Shown here in pieces: positions 1-12,309 of a stretch of 64,000 nucleotides of DNA; positions within the stretch are counted from its first letter, which is position 1; each line of letters begins with the position of its first letter. The stretch comes from Fomes fomentarius (lineage: Eukaryota; Basidiomycota; Agaricomycetes; Polyporales; Polyporaceae), in assembly GCA_022606135.1 (NCBI GenBank), contig JABYQN010000005.1, forward strand, positions 1,426,001 to 1,490,000, written 5' to 3'. Made by a program: the position numbers and the translations under genes. The notes beneath the pieces were generated by a model. It ran no database searches, was not told the origin of the DNA, and saw only the letters and a list, made by a program, of their open reading frames with translations.

Positions 1-909
1 TTCAATTGGCCCGGACTCAGGTCGGCGCAAAGTCCAGTGTGTCTGCCTCCGAGAATATGGTAGATCGTGTAGCACTCACGCTTGTTTGGTTGCTGCTACC
101 AGCAGCACCGGTGAATTGGGAGGTTTCGCATCGTATATGCCCGCCCGAAGGAACGCTTCCCTGCTTATGTGCTGCAGTGGCCGAGCCGGTGGCTCAGCCG
201 GTCAAAGACCACTTGAAGTGGTTGCAACCAACATGACGTTGCGCAAGGCATATACAATAGTACAAAGCAAGGTCTGGCTTTCTAGGGACGATTAAGTACC
301 ATTAGACTCTGATCGCCCTGTCAACGTCGCGCTGCTTGCTCTGACGCACCGAAGCTTTGGTAAATCACCATTTAAATGCTATTGTAACGAAGTCGGGAAG
401 GACAACAAAGATGAGGCTTTGTGAGAGTAGAGAATTTTGATTGGGCGTGCATGGATGTCAGGAATGAGTTTCACAATGGAAGAAGCTGGAGACGGATTCC
501 GGACGCCCTGAGGCTGCTGCCGCCGGCAAGTTCCTGGTCATATGTAGCCAGGCTGCGAGCGCCTGACATATTACCAACCCTTACTGGACGATCAATGTTC
601 AGCTTCGCACTAATCGAGCACCAATAGTGGAACGAATGCTAAGTGATAGGAGTACAGTACAACGTCAACGTCAACGTCTACAACATGACGAAACAAACGG
701 ACCCAACAGACTCGGCAAACGGCAAAACATACATTCCGATCCCACACCACATCTCGACTGTCGAAGCATCACAAGCGCAACTCCCGCACGGCCAAGTGAT
801 AGCTGCTGAAGAATTTTCTTCTTCCGACATAAGGGAACTGCACGATACGTCAATTGGGAATGACGCAAAAATTTCGGTGTAAATACCTGGGTACGCAACT
901 GCGCACAAT
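1..909. other. Intergenic, no gene recognised
   Basis: Only short overlapping reading frames on both strands, none with recognisable family sequence or a convincing splice pattern. A three-copy hexamer run (AACGTC) lies at 661-678. Confidence 0.5.
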
Positions 910-2140
910 TCAATCCTCTTCCCATGAAAGCCAGGATACAGGTTCCCCAGCGGCGACCAATGACAGAATGGCTTGAGAATGGAGCTTAGGACAGGTATCC
1001 TTGATGTGCTCCTCCAGCAGTGAACGACTGCCTCTGCCTTCCACGATGACCTTCCGTAGTTCACAGAGGTGCTCGTTGAGAAGTGCCTCCTCGATGCCAG
1101 CCCAATCGAGAACCCGCATATCGTCAAAGTAAGCCGGGGTGAGTATTCGGACCGCACATTCGGAATTGAGCGACCGCAGGTCTTCGACGTTGTCAACAGC
1201 GAGGGAAATCGTGAGAGTCCGTAGATGCGATGACGACAATTGCGCCAGGATGGTCGGTATCCACGGTAAGGATTGATTCTGCGGAACGCACATCTCGTAG
1301 AAGGCGAACCGGAGGACGCAAGAATGCAGCGCCGTGAAAGTTGCTAGGGTCACATCTGTCCCTCGCAAGGCCTCTGTTCCTTATCGTTAGGTAGTTCAAA
1401 TGTATCGACGTCACCCACGTACCACTCATGTTCCCATCAGGCATGAATCTCACTTCCAGCTTCTGTACCAGGTTTGACAGCGCGTCTGACGACCCCATGA
1501 AGTCCGCAGCGCTGAGCCGGTCTTGAATAGCAAACGTGAGGGAATGGTGTGGTGGAGTAACGCCTCCGGCCGCGAGCCAGTCGGAGATAGTCGCAGCGCA
1601 ATCTCCTCCTCGAATGTGAAGCTTGTGTAAACTGGGCGCTGGGGGATCACTACAGACAGACTTTTCTGGGTTCTCCACCTTCACGAATACATCTATGAGC
1701 ATGAGCTCCTTGAGTAACGCGCACGATGAGATTCCACGGAGAAGTTCGCGCCTAGGACGCCCAAAAAACCGTCCTCCTATGAGGCAGAGAGAGGTCAAGT
1801 GGCCGAGGTAGGCAGTTATGGGCAAGGTATGTATCCATAGGGATATCTTTGTGAGAGCAGGCAGGGACTGGAGCGTGGAGAGAATCTCGTGCGTCACCGT
1901 TAAATGAGAGGCAGAAGACAAGGTCAGGGATGTGATAGTTTGTGCAAGGTCAGGGGAGGCATTGAGCAATGGTGCGATCCTACGAATGTTGTAGAGTCCA
2001 ATACGTAGGCCATTGAACCTGTGGTATCGCGAGGTTTGGAGGAATACCCGAGATGCGAGGGCACATAAGCCAAGCGTCCGAGGGTCGTCGTGGAGGTAAT
2101 CGAGAATGTGGTCTAGGATTTCATGGGGAAGCGTGGTCAT
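910..2140 (-). CDS. F-box/LRR-like protein
   Basis: Predicted 393 aa from two exons (complement of 910..1373 and 1423..2140), joined by a 49-nt GTACGT...CAG intron with a CTAAC branch site. The start is the ATG directly before TLPHEILDHILDYLHDD, an F-box-like N-terminal helix; a longer upstream extension of the frame has no family features. The rest is leucine-rich with regularly spaced LxxLxL segments, as in the large Agaricomycete F-box families, whose members are thought to act as substrate adaptors of SCF ubiquitin ligases; the substrate cannot be told. It is divergent from the amino acid transporter, with 281 nt between the starts. The F-box is judged by eye and a profile search would settle it. 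Confidence 0.75.
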
Positions 2141-2421
2141 GATCTGCTCACTACATCTCAGCTCCAGCCGTCCCACGAACACGAAATCAACATACCGTAC
2201 AACCGCGGCATTCAGCCCCAGCGCGTACACAATCGGCCGTAATGACGAGGGTTAGATACGGAGTAAGTAGAGCTGGGAAAGAGTCGTTGTAGACTGCCAG
2301 TGCACCGCGCGCGTCACTTGCAAGGTGACGCGGGGAACTCTGACACTGGCAGTGGGCAGCGCAAATCTCACACACTCGGCTCTGACCGTTCTCGCTGCCA
2401 AACACCTCATGCACTCTCGTC

Positions 2422-4555
2422 ATGCTCGGTAGACCCAGCAGACCTCGCGGACGCGACGAAGAGGGCGGCGTGAACCAACCACTGCTCAACGACTCGGACG
2501 AAGATCTGCCCGCGGCGCGGCAGAACGGTGACGTGCTGTTCAAGGTAGACGACGAGGACGACGAAGACGAAAGCGAAGATGGAGTGCTGGTGGACACGAA
2601 CGGACATGCAGACCAGGGGAGACCGGGCGTACGGTTCCAGGAGGAAGTGCAGGTGATTGCACCTCCGCTCCGTTCGACAATGCAGAGTCGAGAAACCGGT
2701 GCGTAAGTCCTTGCCTTCCGTGCATCTATGCCTGTGTGTGTATCATAACATGGTATACTGCAGAGTTTGAACTGGACACCGATGATCTGGACGGGATTGC
2801 ACTGTCTCAGCTGCAAGGTAGCAGGCTACCACGCACCCCGCGTAGTGGCCGCAGTCGTGAACAGTCTATGCCGTTGCTTGTAGGGTTGTTGGATGCGTCT
2901 GCCGTACGACGAAGCATAGACATCCCAGAAGATCCTTACTCTCAACCCAGGATCGATCTCGAAGAGTTGGCAGCGAAGAGGACTGCGGGTGGAGGGATGC
3001 TGGACTCTGTCGCGAACATGGCCAATTCAATATTGGGAGCGGGTACGTATTCAGTCAATCCACCAACCTGTACAACTAAGCAAGCCTAACACGCGCAGGT
3101 ATCATTGGTAGGCCTAGTCACTAAAACCAACAAACGCGTCCAGGACTGACATACGGCTCGGCTCAAGGTCTCCCATATGCAGTACGACAAGCCGGTTTCT
3201 TCACTGGACTTGTTCTGCTCGTCGTACTTTGCGGAGTAACAGACTGGACGATCCGACTCATCGTACTCAACGCCAAAATGAGCGGTCAGAACTCATATAT
3301 CGGGATAATGAACCATTGCTTTGGCCCGAGCGGTCGAGCCGCAGTGTCACTATTCCAGTTCGCCTTTGCCTTTGGAGGTATGTCCGGACGACTCAGCTTC
3401 GGCGGTCACTGTGAAGATAGACTAACTCGCATGATTCCAGGCATGTGTGCATTTGGCATCATCATCGGTGAGCAGACAGTCCACTCTACCAGTTTGTTAG
3501 CAGCTGACCATCTTCAGGTGATACCATACCGAACGTCGTCCGATCGATATTTCCCCACCTATACAGCGTACCGGTGCTTTCCCTCTTCACCAAGCGCCAA
3601 TTCATCATCGCCCTCTGCACCATATGCGTCTCGTATCCACTATCCCTCTACCGAGACATCCACAAACTGTCCCGCGCATCCGGTCTCGCACTCATTGGCA
3701 TGCTCATCATCGTCGCTTCTGTGCTCGTAGAAGGGCAGAACGTCACACCGGACCTGAAGGGCGACCCCAGCAAGCGTTTCACCTTTTTTGGCGACGGCCT
3801 CTTCAAGGCTATAGGCGTGATTAGCTTCGCGTTCGTATGCCACCACAACTCGCTCTTGATCTATGGCAGCTTGCGCACACCAACCCTAGACCGGTTCAAC
3901 AAGGTCACGCACATCTCCACGCTCATTTCGCTCGTGTCGTGCTGCACGTTGGCAATCTCCGCGTATGTGGTCTTCACGGACAAAACCCAAGGGAATATTC
4001 TGAACAACTTCGGGCCGGTACGTCGCTGTTGCAATGCGCCTTTGCCTAGAAACTCACGGGCGTTCCTATCAGAACGATACGTTGATCAACGTCGCACGAT
4101 TCTGCTTTGGTCTGAACATGTTCACCACGCTGCCGCTGGAGCTGTTCGTGTGTCGAGAAGTCATCGAGCAGTACTTCTTCGACAACGAGCCCTTCCACAT
4201 GCAGCGGCACGTCTTCTTCACCACCGTCATTCTCTGTTCTTCCATGATCAGTATGTCGCAGATCGCTGCTATATCCTACCTAATGTCCTAAACTTGCTCT
4301 ACAGTTGCGCTGGTCACTTGCGACCTCGGTGTCATGCTAGAGATCACGGGTGGCGCATCCGCGACCGCCCTCGCGTTCATCTTCCCTGCGGCGTGCTACA
4401 TCAAACTCTCCAACCCCGGGGCGCCGTGGTACTCGCGCTCCAAGCTACCTGCGGTGGTATGTGCGGCCTTCGGCATCATCGTGCTCTCCACCTCGCTCTT
4501 CCTTGCTCTCGGGAAGGCGTGGACACCAAGTGGAGCCGCGACAATCTGTGTGTAG
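2422..4555 (+). CDS. AVT/SLC38-type amino acid transporter (vacuolar AVT-like)
   Basis: Predicted 584 aa from eight exons: 2422..2698, 2764..3042, 3099..3107, 3144..3377, 3441..3467, 3518..4017, 4073..4250, 4305..4555; all phases agree. A long acidic hydrophilic N-terminus (about 170 aa) precedes a multi-pass membrane domain that opens with the family signature NSILGAGIIG followed by LTYGSAQGLPYA. Members are H+-coupled amino acid/auxin permease superfamily carriers; fungal AVT proteins move neutral amino acids across the vacuole membrane (family knowledge; substrate not visible here). Exon 3 is only 9 nt and supplies the two Ile of the signature, and exon 5 is 27 nt. The C-terminus ends soon after the last helix. 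Convergent with ERG8. Confidence 0.85.
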
Positions 4556-4879
4556 CATGTGCCTCGACCCCTCCTACACTTCACCTTCGTAGCTCTCGCT
4601 GTTGGACTGGCAGGCTAGTTGTTCGCATCTACCATCGCGTTGTCGTTGGATAATTTATTCTGGAACTCTGCCAGACAGCCACCGCACTGTACCTTCCGGA
4701 CTCTTTCGGTCGCCATCTCACGCATGGACTTGCAATACACAATTACATGTACACCAGAAACATAATATAATCCAGAGCGGCAGCCTACATGCCCATATAT
4801 ACTCTCACAGGGACGCATCATGGCTGCGCGTTGCTGGAGATCCTGTATCGCAAACAGCACTAGCAGAGGCGGAGAGAGG
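4556..4879. other. Spacer between convergent 3' ends
   Basis: 324 nt between the stop codons of the AVT-like transporter and ERG8. It should hold both 3' UTRs and polyadenylation signals. Nothing else seen. Confidence 0.6.
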
Positions 4880-7306
4880 TCATGGCTCGCGGACGCTGTC
4901 TGCCAGACCCCGTACCTCTTGCAGCTTCTCCACCCGCACGCCTTTGGCTACGCTCTCGGATGCCAGGAGAGGGGAGACGTCCAGGCCCTTGTACGTGCTC
5001 CACACCCGTTCAACGCGCACCGACGGCAGCTCCTCACGCGCGCAGTTCGGCGGGTCGAGGACAAGCAACCACACCGCGTCGTACCCGCCCGCTCCAGGGA
5101 CACCACCGCCAATGACGCCCGCAACGGAGACGCAAGTATCGAGGAGCGCGGTCTGTTCTAGCGGTTCTATGGGCGCGTCCGAGAGTTTGCCCATCTCGCG
5201 CATGCTTGTCCGGATGTCCTAACCACGGGGCGTTAGGCTGAAAGGATATAGCGACAAGCGGAACAAACGGGGATACACGCACGTCGGTTATCGCGTTGAC
5301 CTCCACAAACGCCTCGATGACCTTCCTGAAGTCGCTGACGCTGTCGTTCTCAATGATTCTCGGGTTCGCGAGCCACTGTCCCGGTGCGTGCGTCCGTCAG
5401 CGCCAGTCCGCAGTCTCCGTCGCTCCGACGCTCGGGGGAGGGCGAAAGCGAGTGGAGACGTACCTGCACGCTTTGGATGGTGGAGATGTACTTGACCGCC
5501 TTGCGATACGCAGTCGGGTTCGCCGCCTCGGCGTCCGTGAGGGCCAACAGCGCGCGGCTGAGCTTCATGTTGAGCGCGTCCATCGTGTCCCACAGCGCCT
5601 TTGCCTCTGCGCCGTTCTCTTTTCGCCACTTGAGGACCTTACCGATGAGCGAGGGCGTGTCGCTCCCCGCGTCGACGTCTGCAAGCATCAGCCGTGTTTG
5701 GGGTGGGAGCTTGAAGGGCTCGACGCGGTAGTTCCATGCCTTGTTTGATGGAGAGATGACCGCGTTGAGTTGTGAGGTCTGTCATGAAATCGTCAGCTTT
5801 CCATTCCATTCTTTGTGGAGAGGAGAATGAGGACTAGCTCGTGAAAACGCCGACCCTGGCTTTGACGTTTGCGGTGTCAACGACAAGACGAAAAGTGACT
5901 CACCGTGTCGTCCTTCATGAGAGGTTCGATGACGGTGGGGTCGAACCGCGTATATAGCTGGCTCCCGAAGACAGCCGCCGAAACGTCGAAGCCGCTGCCA
6001 ACCTTGCCCTGGGCAAGACAGTGTATATATTGGGATAGATTGTGCGCGAGCTTACGCCCTTCGGTCGCGGACTCGGACCCGCCTTCTGTTGCGAACGAAT
6101 CGGACGGGATGACGCCGAGGTGAAGCAGGAGGCCGGAGACGAGAGAAGTAATAAGGGCCGCGGACGACCCGAGACCTGTCTTGTGCACGTCGGGTAGTCG
6201 GACTCCTGTCTTAGTGAACGGTGGGAGTTGGGCCAGGGAATCTAATGTTGGAGGGAGGTTTTGTGCGGAGAGCTGTGAGTGTTGTTCATTCGTTAGCAAG
6301 GAATATGGAAGGTCGAGAATACATGGAGCATTATCGAACGATGGCGAAGGTATACGGATGAAGACTGCGCGAAGCGTTGTTTCACATATAAAATGCTGTG
6401 CACAGGAAACATCCCCGTAAGGACATCAGAATGATGTCTCGATCGCTCAAGACCACTTGAACATTGACAGGGACAGGGGAGAGACTGACGATGTCACCCT
6501 CCGGTCCCAGAACAGTGTTCATAGGCACCCTGTGAGCGGCAAAGAGCTGATCATCGCTGTCCAACAGCGGGTAGCCTGTTGCAGTATTCATGACCGGAGA
6601 CATGATCCCCGAGTTCGTCACTATTGACCTCATGTCGATTCACAGCGGATAACACGTCGTCCGATCGCCAGTAAAACAATTGGGGTGCACCGTCAGTTCG
6701 GCCGCAATCAAACATAGCAGTGTCATCAGCCCTCGCGGGAGGAAAGGTTAGTCACCTGTGCTCGTTGGGAGTAGAAGTCATTGTCGCCGACAATCTTGAT
6801 GTCCAAGCCATGCGAAAGAGAGTTCTGCAGCGTCCCTGCACTCCTGAGCTCTGTGGCGAGGGACAGCGTGCGCTGCAGGGCCAGGTGGACGAACTTATTC
6901 CTGGATGACACGGTATTTGTGCTGGTACGACACGAAACCACAGCCACGGACGTCAAATCGTATCATGTAAATGATGCGGCGGCGCCGGTCAGCATAGGGT
7001 GTTGTGCGCGCACATGTAGACAGACGCTTACTTGTCGGGGACCTGCTCGACGCGCACGACGTCCGGGCCGTCGAAGTCGACGAAGTAGAGCCAGGTAGCA
7101 TCCAAGAACTGCGGCGATCTCACACGGATCTGGATCGGGCCATCGGTGGCAGACGCGGGCGCGGAGATTGCATCGATGAGGGTGTAGAAGCGGGAGCTGG
7201 TGGAGACGACGACGCCGGAGTATGCGGGGTCGAGGACGAGGTAACCGCCAGCGAGGAGGACCTTGCCGGGCGAAGACACGACTGTGGGAGAGGAGGAGGA
7301 AGACAT
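4880..7306 (-). CDS. ERG8: Phosphomevalonate kinase
   Basis: Predicted 511 aa from six exons (complement of 4880..5218, 5283..5375, 5464..5778, 5904..6272, 6756..6900, 7032..7306), with all phases consistent. A GHMP kinase: the N-terminus has the SPGKVLLAGGYLVLD substrate/nucleotide motif, and KTGLGSSA (residues 171-178) is the ATP-binding glycine loop. The C-terminal part carries GGGVPGAGGYDA, the usual third GHMP motif. It phosphorylates 5-phosphomevalonate to the diphosphate in the mevalonate pathway that feeds ergosterol and other isoprenoids. Length fits fungal orthologs. Intron 2 (6273..6755, 483 nt) is far longer than the other introns here (60-130 nt), although the flanking protein sequence is contiguous in the family. 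Confidence 0.93.
6273..6755 (-). other. Unusually long ERG8 intron with an internal ORF
   Basis: 483-nt intron, GTGACT donor and TCACAG acceptor, within the GHMP kinase gene. It contains an ATG-started 83-codon frame on the same strand (6382..6633) that resembles no family I know. No terminal inverted repeats seen. Extra exons are unlikely because the flanking protein segments are adjacent in homologs. Confidence 0.6.
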
Positions 7307-9214
7307 GGTTCAGAGGAGGTCGAGGGCGGAGGAGACTTGGGACAGGCGCACGCGATCGGGGATTGATCTCACATTCGCCCGTTTTATGTACTGCTCCCTT
7401 GTGCGCTTACTCGCCAGCGAACAGCGACTCGCCCTCCTTCCCCCCACGCACAGCTTCCCGTTTCTTACGACACCAACGGGGGCCCGTCATCTGGCGTGAT
7501 GACCCTCACGCCATGCCGCTGCCCCTGGGGACATACTATGTCAAGTTGCGACCTCGCCGGAAATCATAGAGTATACTGATCTATGACCCGCTACCCCATT
7601 CATAGTCCCGCTCTATACTCGACAGAAAACATGAAGTCACCCTGAGACAAGCAAATGGGCGTTCCATACCAGTCACTGGACGCTCTCGCGCCCTGCAACA
7701 CATTGACGCTTCTCTCCAGTTAACGCCCCAGAGAGCGCAAATTCAATGGCAGGCTCTGCACAGAAGCTCACCGTACAGAGAAGATGACGACCTCAATTTT
7801 CAGGAACCTCGCCGGTGCTGGCGGTAGCGACCGACACGACAGCATACCGCACACAAACGCCCTCGATGCACACTCGCTCTCTTCGGGCGGTGGGCACAAC
7901 GGCATCTTCTGTCAAAGCATGGCCGATAGGCGACGAGCCTATATGATCCTCAGGTACCCTTGATTCCATCTTGGTTCTTTCATTTCGCCAAATATTCCCA
8001 GAGACCCAAATTTGTCTCAAGTTATATGCACATGTACGTACGCTCGTAGCAATGAGTCGCATGTAAGACATTACCTTGATGTCGAAAACAGGGACGGCTG
8101 CATGCATCTATCTAGATTTGACGGTGCAAGCCTAGCACAGCGAAGGAATCAGTTCAAGATTGTACGCCGGTCACTGCCGCTTCAATGAGCCTCCTCCCCA
8201 AGTTAGACCGACTAATATGGCGCAGCCCTCCAAGCTCAGCGCTCAGTTCGTATCCATAAGAACCGCAAAAAAAGAGGTGCCAATATTGTTCCGCGCAGCA
8301 TAACGTACGCAATATGATGAATGCTACATTGCACTGACGCCGGTCCACCCCACGCAAGTTGCATGGGGCGTTGACATTTTCCACAATTTCACCCAAGACA
8401 GTATACGTATTGCTACCAGGCATCAAGGTGCGTCCACTCGAGTCATCAGGCAATGGTTGTAGGCCCTGATGGTGACATCACTCGCAGCGCACGCGCATAG
8501 AGCGGAAGTTCAGTACAAGAACACCAACAGAAGCAGTACTTTAGCTTTGTAGAGCCGCTCTCAATGCTATGCAATCCGGACCGTTAGTTCTGTCAGCGTC
8601 ACGCGTGTCCTTTTGCGTCATGTTCCAGTAACCTGCCGCTATACTCAAGTGACGAGCGCCCTGCTGTTCCCCAGTATCACTCATGAACAATCTGGTGGCG
8701 CCGAACGCAATTCTAGTTAACAATACCCAAAGGCCTCGTCACGGAGATTGGGAGCACAGTAGGCACAGCGCATTGGGAGCGGATCCGACAGAAAGTCAAA
8801 AGAGAGCCTACTACCGGCGCGTCTTGCGATGCTCTTCTCCCGAACGCGCGCTGGACAGTTGCACGCCGGTTTGCGCAACGCTGTGATATAGTAATACACC
8901 ATGCTGTAAGATCGAAATTTTTTTTGACAAACTCAATATGTCCCACCGCAGCCTCGTGAGCGCAAGGCGCGGCGTTCAATAACAGAACGAACTACGCCGG
9001 GCTCGCGGTATTGTGGTGGGTCGTCCGTCCGGGCGCCGGACGCTGGAGGGACCCTGCGCGGCGACTTGACATGTTCCGGATGCCCGGACAGAACCCTCCA
9101 GCACGAGTTGCTGCGTGTGACCCAATGGTCGGAAGAGGGCACAACTTTTTGTTGGTCGACCAGCGGTCAGAGTTAGTAAGGACATGTCAGGACGTGTACC
9201 ACGCCGGGTGCTCA
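7307..9214. other. Intergenic, no gene recognised
   Basis: About 1.9 kb upstream of ERG8. Short frames on the minus strand (about 7793-8107 and 8154-8453) have no recognisable sequence and no splice-supported extension. The first few hundred bases should hold the ERG8 promoter. Confidence 0.45.
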
Positions 9215-10453
9215 TCAGCCTTCTCCCGCGACCGATGTTGGATGCCCGTCCGGCTCCGATCGGTCGGTGTAAAGTGTCCTTGGGAAGACCCATGCACGGA
9301 ATTGCTCGTCAGGGAGGTACCATCCGGCAGGGCGTTCATTATGACACCCTGGCTTGTCGGTGTTGGACAGGGGACAGTCGGCGTCGTCAAGCTGTGAAGG
9401 ATCGTCAGCACGGGTGTCATCGTCTTGAGCGTGGGTGGCGAGAGCACGCACTGCGGGCCAGTAACCGGCTTGTGGCGGTATGTCGCTCCAGTCGATGAGT
9501 CCGAGCGCGTCACGGAGATAGCTTCCATCGTCAATATCAGACAGCGAACTCCGGGTGCGAAGGGGCAAATCCACACCGAAGACTTTGCGTGTGGTATGTC
9601 CGCTACTCCGAGGATCTGGAATGGGTTTGGTTGTTCGCAGTGTCGGCTGAGGAAGATAGGTGGAGGTAAAACCAGTATCGCAGCGCAACTTGTCCGCAGC
9701 AACGGAGATATCAGGGTTCCAGAGGGCATGCGGACATGAAGAAGTATTATGACGGAGCTTCGCCTTCTCTGGGTGGCGGCGCGCACTGCGTCTTGGAAGA
9801 GTACAAACGGCTTGCCTGTCAATATTGCGGTCGAGACATGACCGATCCGAGGCGGACGGTGTCCGAGTAACGACATCGGTAGTCTGCCCGATCAGCGATA
9901 TGTGTAAGCATATCGGAGCCCAAGTGGCAAAGTGGATCCTGCGAAGAACACACGACGCACCTTGTTCATCAGCAATACCGTCACGGACGCTCCGCCCGCG
10001 GAGAGCCCAAGGCACATCATCACCACAAAGGCAACTCGCGTCCCGCGATGCCGTGAGTCGCTGAGACGCATGGGAAGGTCTACTCCGCGAAGGACACGGT
10101 AGAAAGGCAAGTCCGAAGCTCGAGCGGGCTGTGCGCCCGTGAGTGTTCCGTTGATGAGCGGAGCTGGCGTCCAGCTGTCTGGGGTAAGCGAAGTTGTTGT
10201 ACTAGGGTCTGTGGCCAAAGTGAGATGATCGGGAGGGCTGCGGCGCGTAGTTAGATAGGATTCATGTATGCGGTGAGAAGGCAAGGAGAATGTGCTGCAA
10301 CGTTTCGGATACGTACCTGATCATACCTAGGGAGTTCAAGCGGCTCGACAGCGTAGGCTGAGAAAGCCATGATTGCATGCTGTCGGTAGACAGTCCGCGG
10401 AGGACGCCCATGAGAGCGAGGAGGCAGGTGATGAAGAAGCTTGGTACGAGCAT
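9215..10453 (-). CDS. Hypothetical membrane protein with long soluble tail
   Basis: Predicted 360 aa from three exons (complement of 9215..9883, 9961..10237, 10317..10453); introns of 77 and 79 nt keep phase, the second having a CTAAC branch site. I do not recognise the family. The N-terminus is hydrophobic (MLVPSFFITCLLALMGVL, signal peptide or anchor), then a Thr/Pro/Ser-rich stretch, then one clear membrane helix (RVAFVVMMCLGLSAGGAS), then a hydrophilic region of roughly 220 residues rich in Asp, Arg and Pro. This layout suggests a single-pass surface or sensor-like protein, with the tail on the inside if the N-terminus is cleaved (inference). The open tail frame and matching splice phases argue that it is real. 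Confidence 0.5.
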
Positions 10454-11125
10454 TCTAAGCTGTAAAGTGGCGGTTGAGATGCAATGAGTGCGCCCTGATG
10501 CGTGATTGGTAGCATATATACACGAGGCCGACGATAGCAGGACATAGGTGAGCCCGCAAGCAGACAATCGTGCAATAAACATCGGTGCATCCCGTCTTGC
10601 ATTGTTTCGCAACAAGAGAATCAAGCGGTCAAGATCTTTCGTGACTCAGAGTGCGGAAGGACATTGCCACCTTTCCGGAAGTTGAATCTGTCCTGGTTGT
10701 TCCGACGGCTAGATCTTCCAACCAACATTTCAGGTAGTGCGATCGTGAATGTAAGAAGGGAGTACTGGCTACCAGATGGTTGCTCAAGGATACGAAAATG
10801 TCAAAGTGTCCAAGTTTGGAAGAAAGGAGGAGTAGACCCGAAACGGCATCCTCCGAGGTGAAGGGTAGAGACTACGTCACAGACTCGCACGCTGGGTCTA
10901 CCTTCAGCTTTCTCAGATATCCAGTACTAGTGGTTCCTGTCTCCCCTTTTTTTTTTCTTCTTGCTGAGGCATCAGCTGCTCACAGGAAATTCATTGCGCC
11001 TGCAAATGGGACCGATTTGTAACGATCGAGTTAGGGCCCGGGGGCGCACGGATCGAGCCCCTAATTGAAAGCAGACCACTTATATAACTACCTCCAGATT
11101 TTCCCGTCCTGTACAATCCTCGACA
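10454..11125. other. Intergenic
   Basis: No gene recognised. It contains a T-rich run near 10950-10960 and a TATATAA at 11081, about 45 nt before the start of the decayed gene that follows, plausibly its old TATA box. Confidence 0.45.
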
Positions 11126-11910
11126 ATGTCCTCAATCATCACTGAAAAGACAGCTTGATTTCGCCGAATACTGAGTTGCTGACTGCTGCGCCATCTCGAA
11201 CTAGCTCATCTCCCTCACTGCATCTTATCCAGGCAAGCTCTCAAAACTCGGGCGACATGGACGACATCGTCTTGAAGGTGACCCACCTCACGGACAGGTA
11301 CCCCGACGCCTACAGCGACTTTTACGGCAGCGGCGTCACCTGTGTCTACAAGGGCCTCGCTGGCCCGTGCGTCAGGACGTACGCAGGATCCTGAGGCCTG
11401 AGCTCGAGGTCCAGGGTATCGTTCGTGAGGCTGGCCCTGTCTACGGTCACGCCATTGAGCCCAAATGGCGCTGTACCGGCGAACTTATTCACCAGACCCT
11501 CGACTCCACACATGTGAAGTGGTCTACTGTCGACCCCTCGCATACGCCAATGTAGGGGAAGCCAGACCGTTCTGCCCATTAATTATCAGCGTTGGGGTGC
11601 AGGCCCTCCTCTACGACGCCGCTGTTGCGGCTGCCGACGGTGTCAGGGAGATCCTTGGCAACGCTGGCTTACCCGACATCGAGGTGGCCTTCATCGAGTC
11701 CGTCGCCACCCGGAGCTGCGGGCCCCAAGATCAACAAAACTCTCGAGAAAACCGTTCTCCGCTGTTCTCGGCCTTTCCATCGTGAGCTACCCCCACTACG
11801 AGAGCACAGCAGCTCTTTATCACCGACCCGGCAAAGATAACAACTACACTGCTATGCTGACATGTGCCCACGTCGCCCTTCCCCTTCTGTCTACCCCAAC
11901 ACGGGCGTGA
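11126..11910 (+). pseudogene. Decayed gene of a fungal multicopy family (possible trypsin-like fold)
   Basis: A string of coding-like segments in changing frames. 11126 starts MSSIITEKTA and then meets an in-frame stop. 11254-11365 encodes DDIVLKVTHLTDRYPDAYSD and on; the frame then shifts, and 11367-11552 encodes a second block ending in a stop. 11582-11725 encodes VGVQALLYDAAVAAADGVRE and on, into FIESVATRS. After another shift, VLGLSIVSYPHYESTAALYH and LTCAHVA follow, to a stop at 11910. The layout resembles a large uncharacterised protein family I associate with polypore fungi, in which the TCAH-type segment looks like a trypsin-fold His motif (tentative). At least one stop and two or three frameshifts make it a pseudogene unless an odd intron set explains them. 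Confidence 0.6.
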
Positions 11911-12309
11911 CATGAGAACTTAAAAGTCAGGCCCGAGATGTTGGGCTCGAGCCACCTTGGCCGCAACGGTCTTTGCGTACTTTGGAACTGTGGTCAACGA
12001 CCTAAGTCGCAAAATGGTGACGTCGCACTTCTCTCTGTACGACCTGACCTTGCCCTCCTCCCGGTTCCAGCAGGCTGTTCAAAGGATTAGAGACATACAC
12101 TATGGAACAGGGAAAGGTAGGTATGCAAGAGACAGAACAATAGTCTAGTCCAGGACACATCAACGACAATGTCATCGCGTGGAGAATATAAAGACCCCAC
12201 AGCTCTATAAGTGGCAGGCATCGCTGCATAAGATCTGATGTGGTATCAACGAGTAACGATGAAGGCGCAGATGTACGCTACATTTCTGAATGTGACACTG
12301 TGACGACGC
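11911..12309. other. Intergenic
   Basis: Short plus-strand frames could be further decay products of the preceding pseudogene, but I cannot match them to anything. The end should contain the 3' UTR of the lyase gene. Confidence 0.4.

Noticed and set aside
643..882. Plus-strand frame near the left end as a gene
   Set aside because: No family sequence, opposing frames of equal length, and no promoter or splice context.
7793..8453. Two minus-strand frames as exons of one gene
   Set aside because: No splice pair joins them in phase and neither has recognisable sequence.
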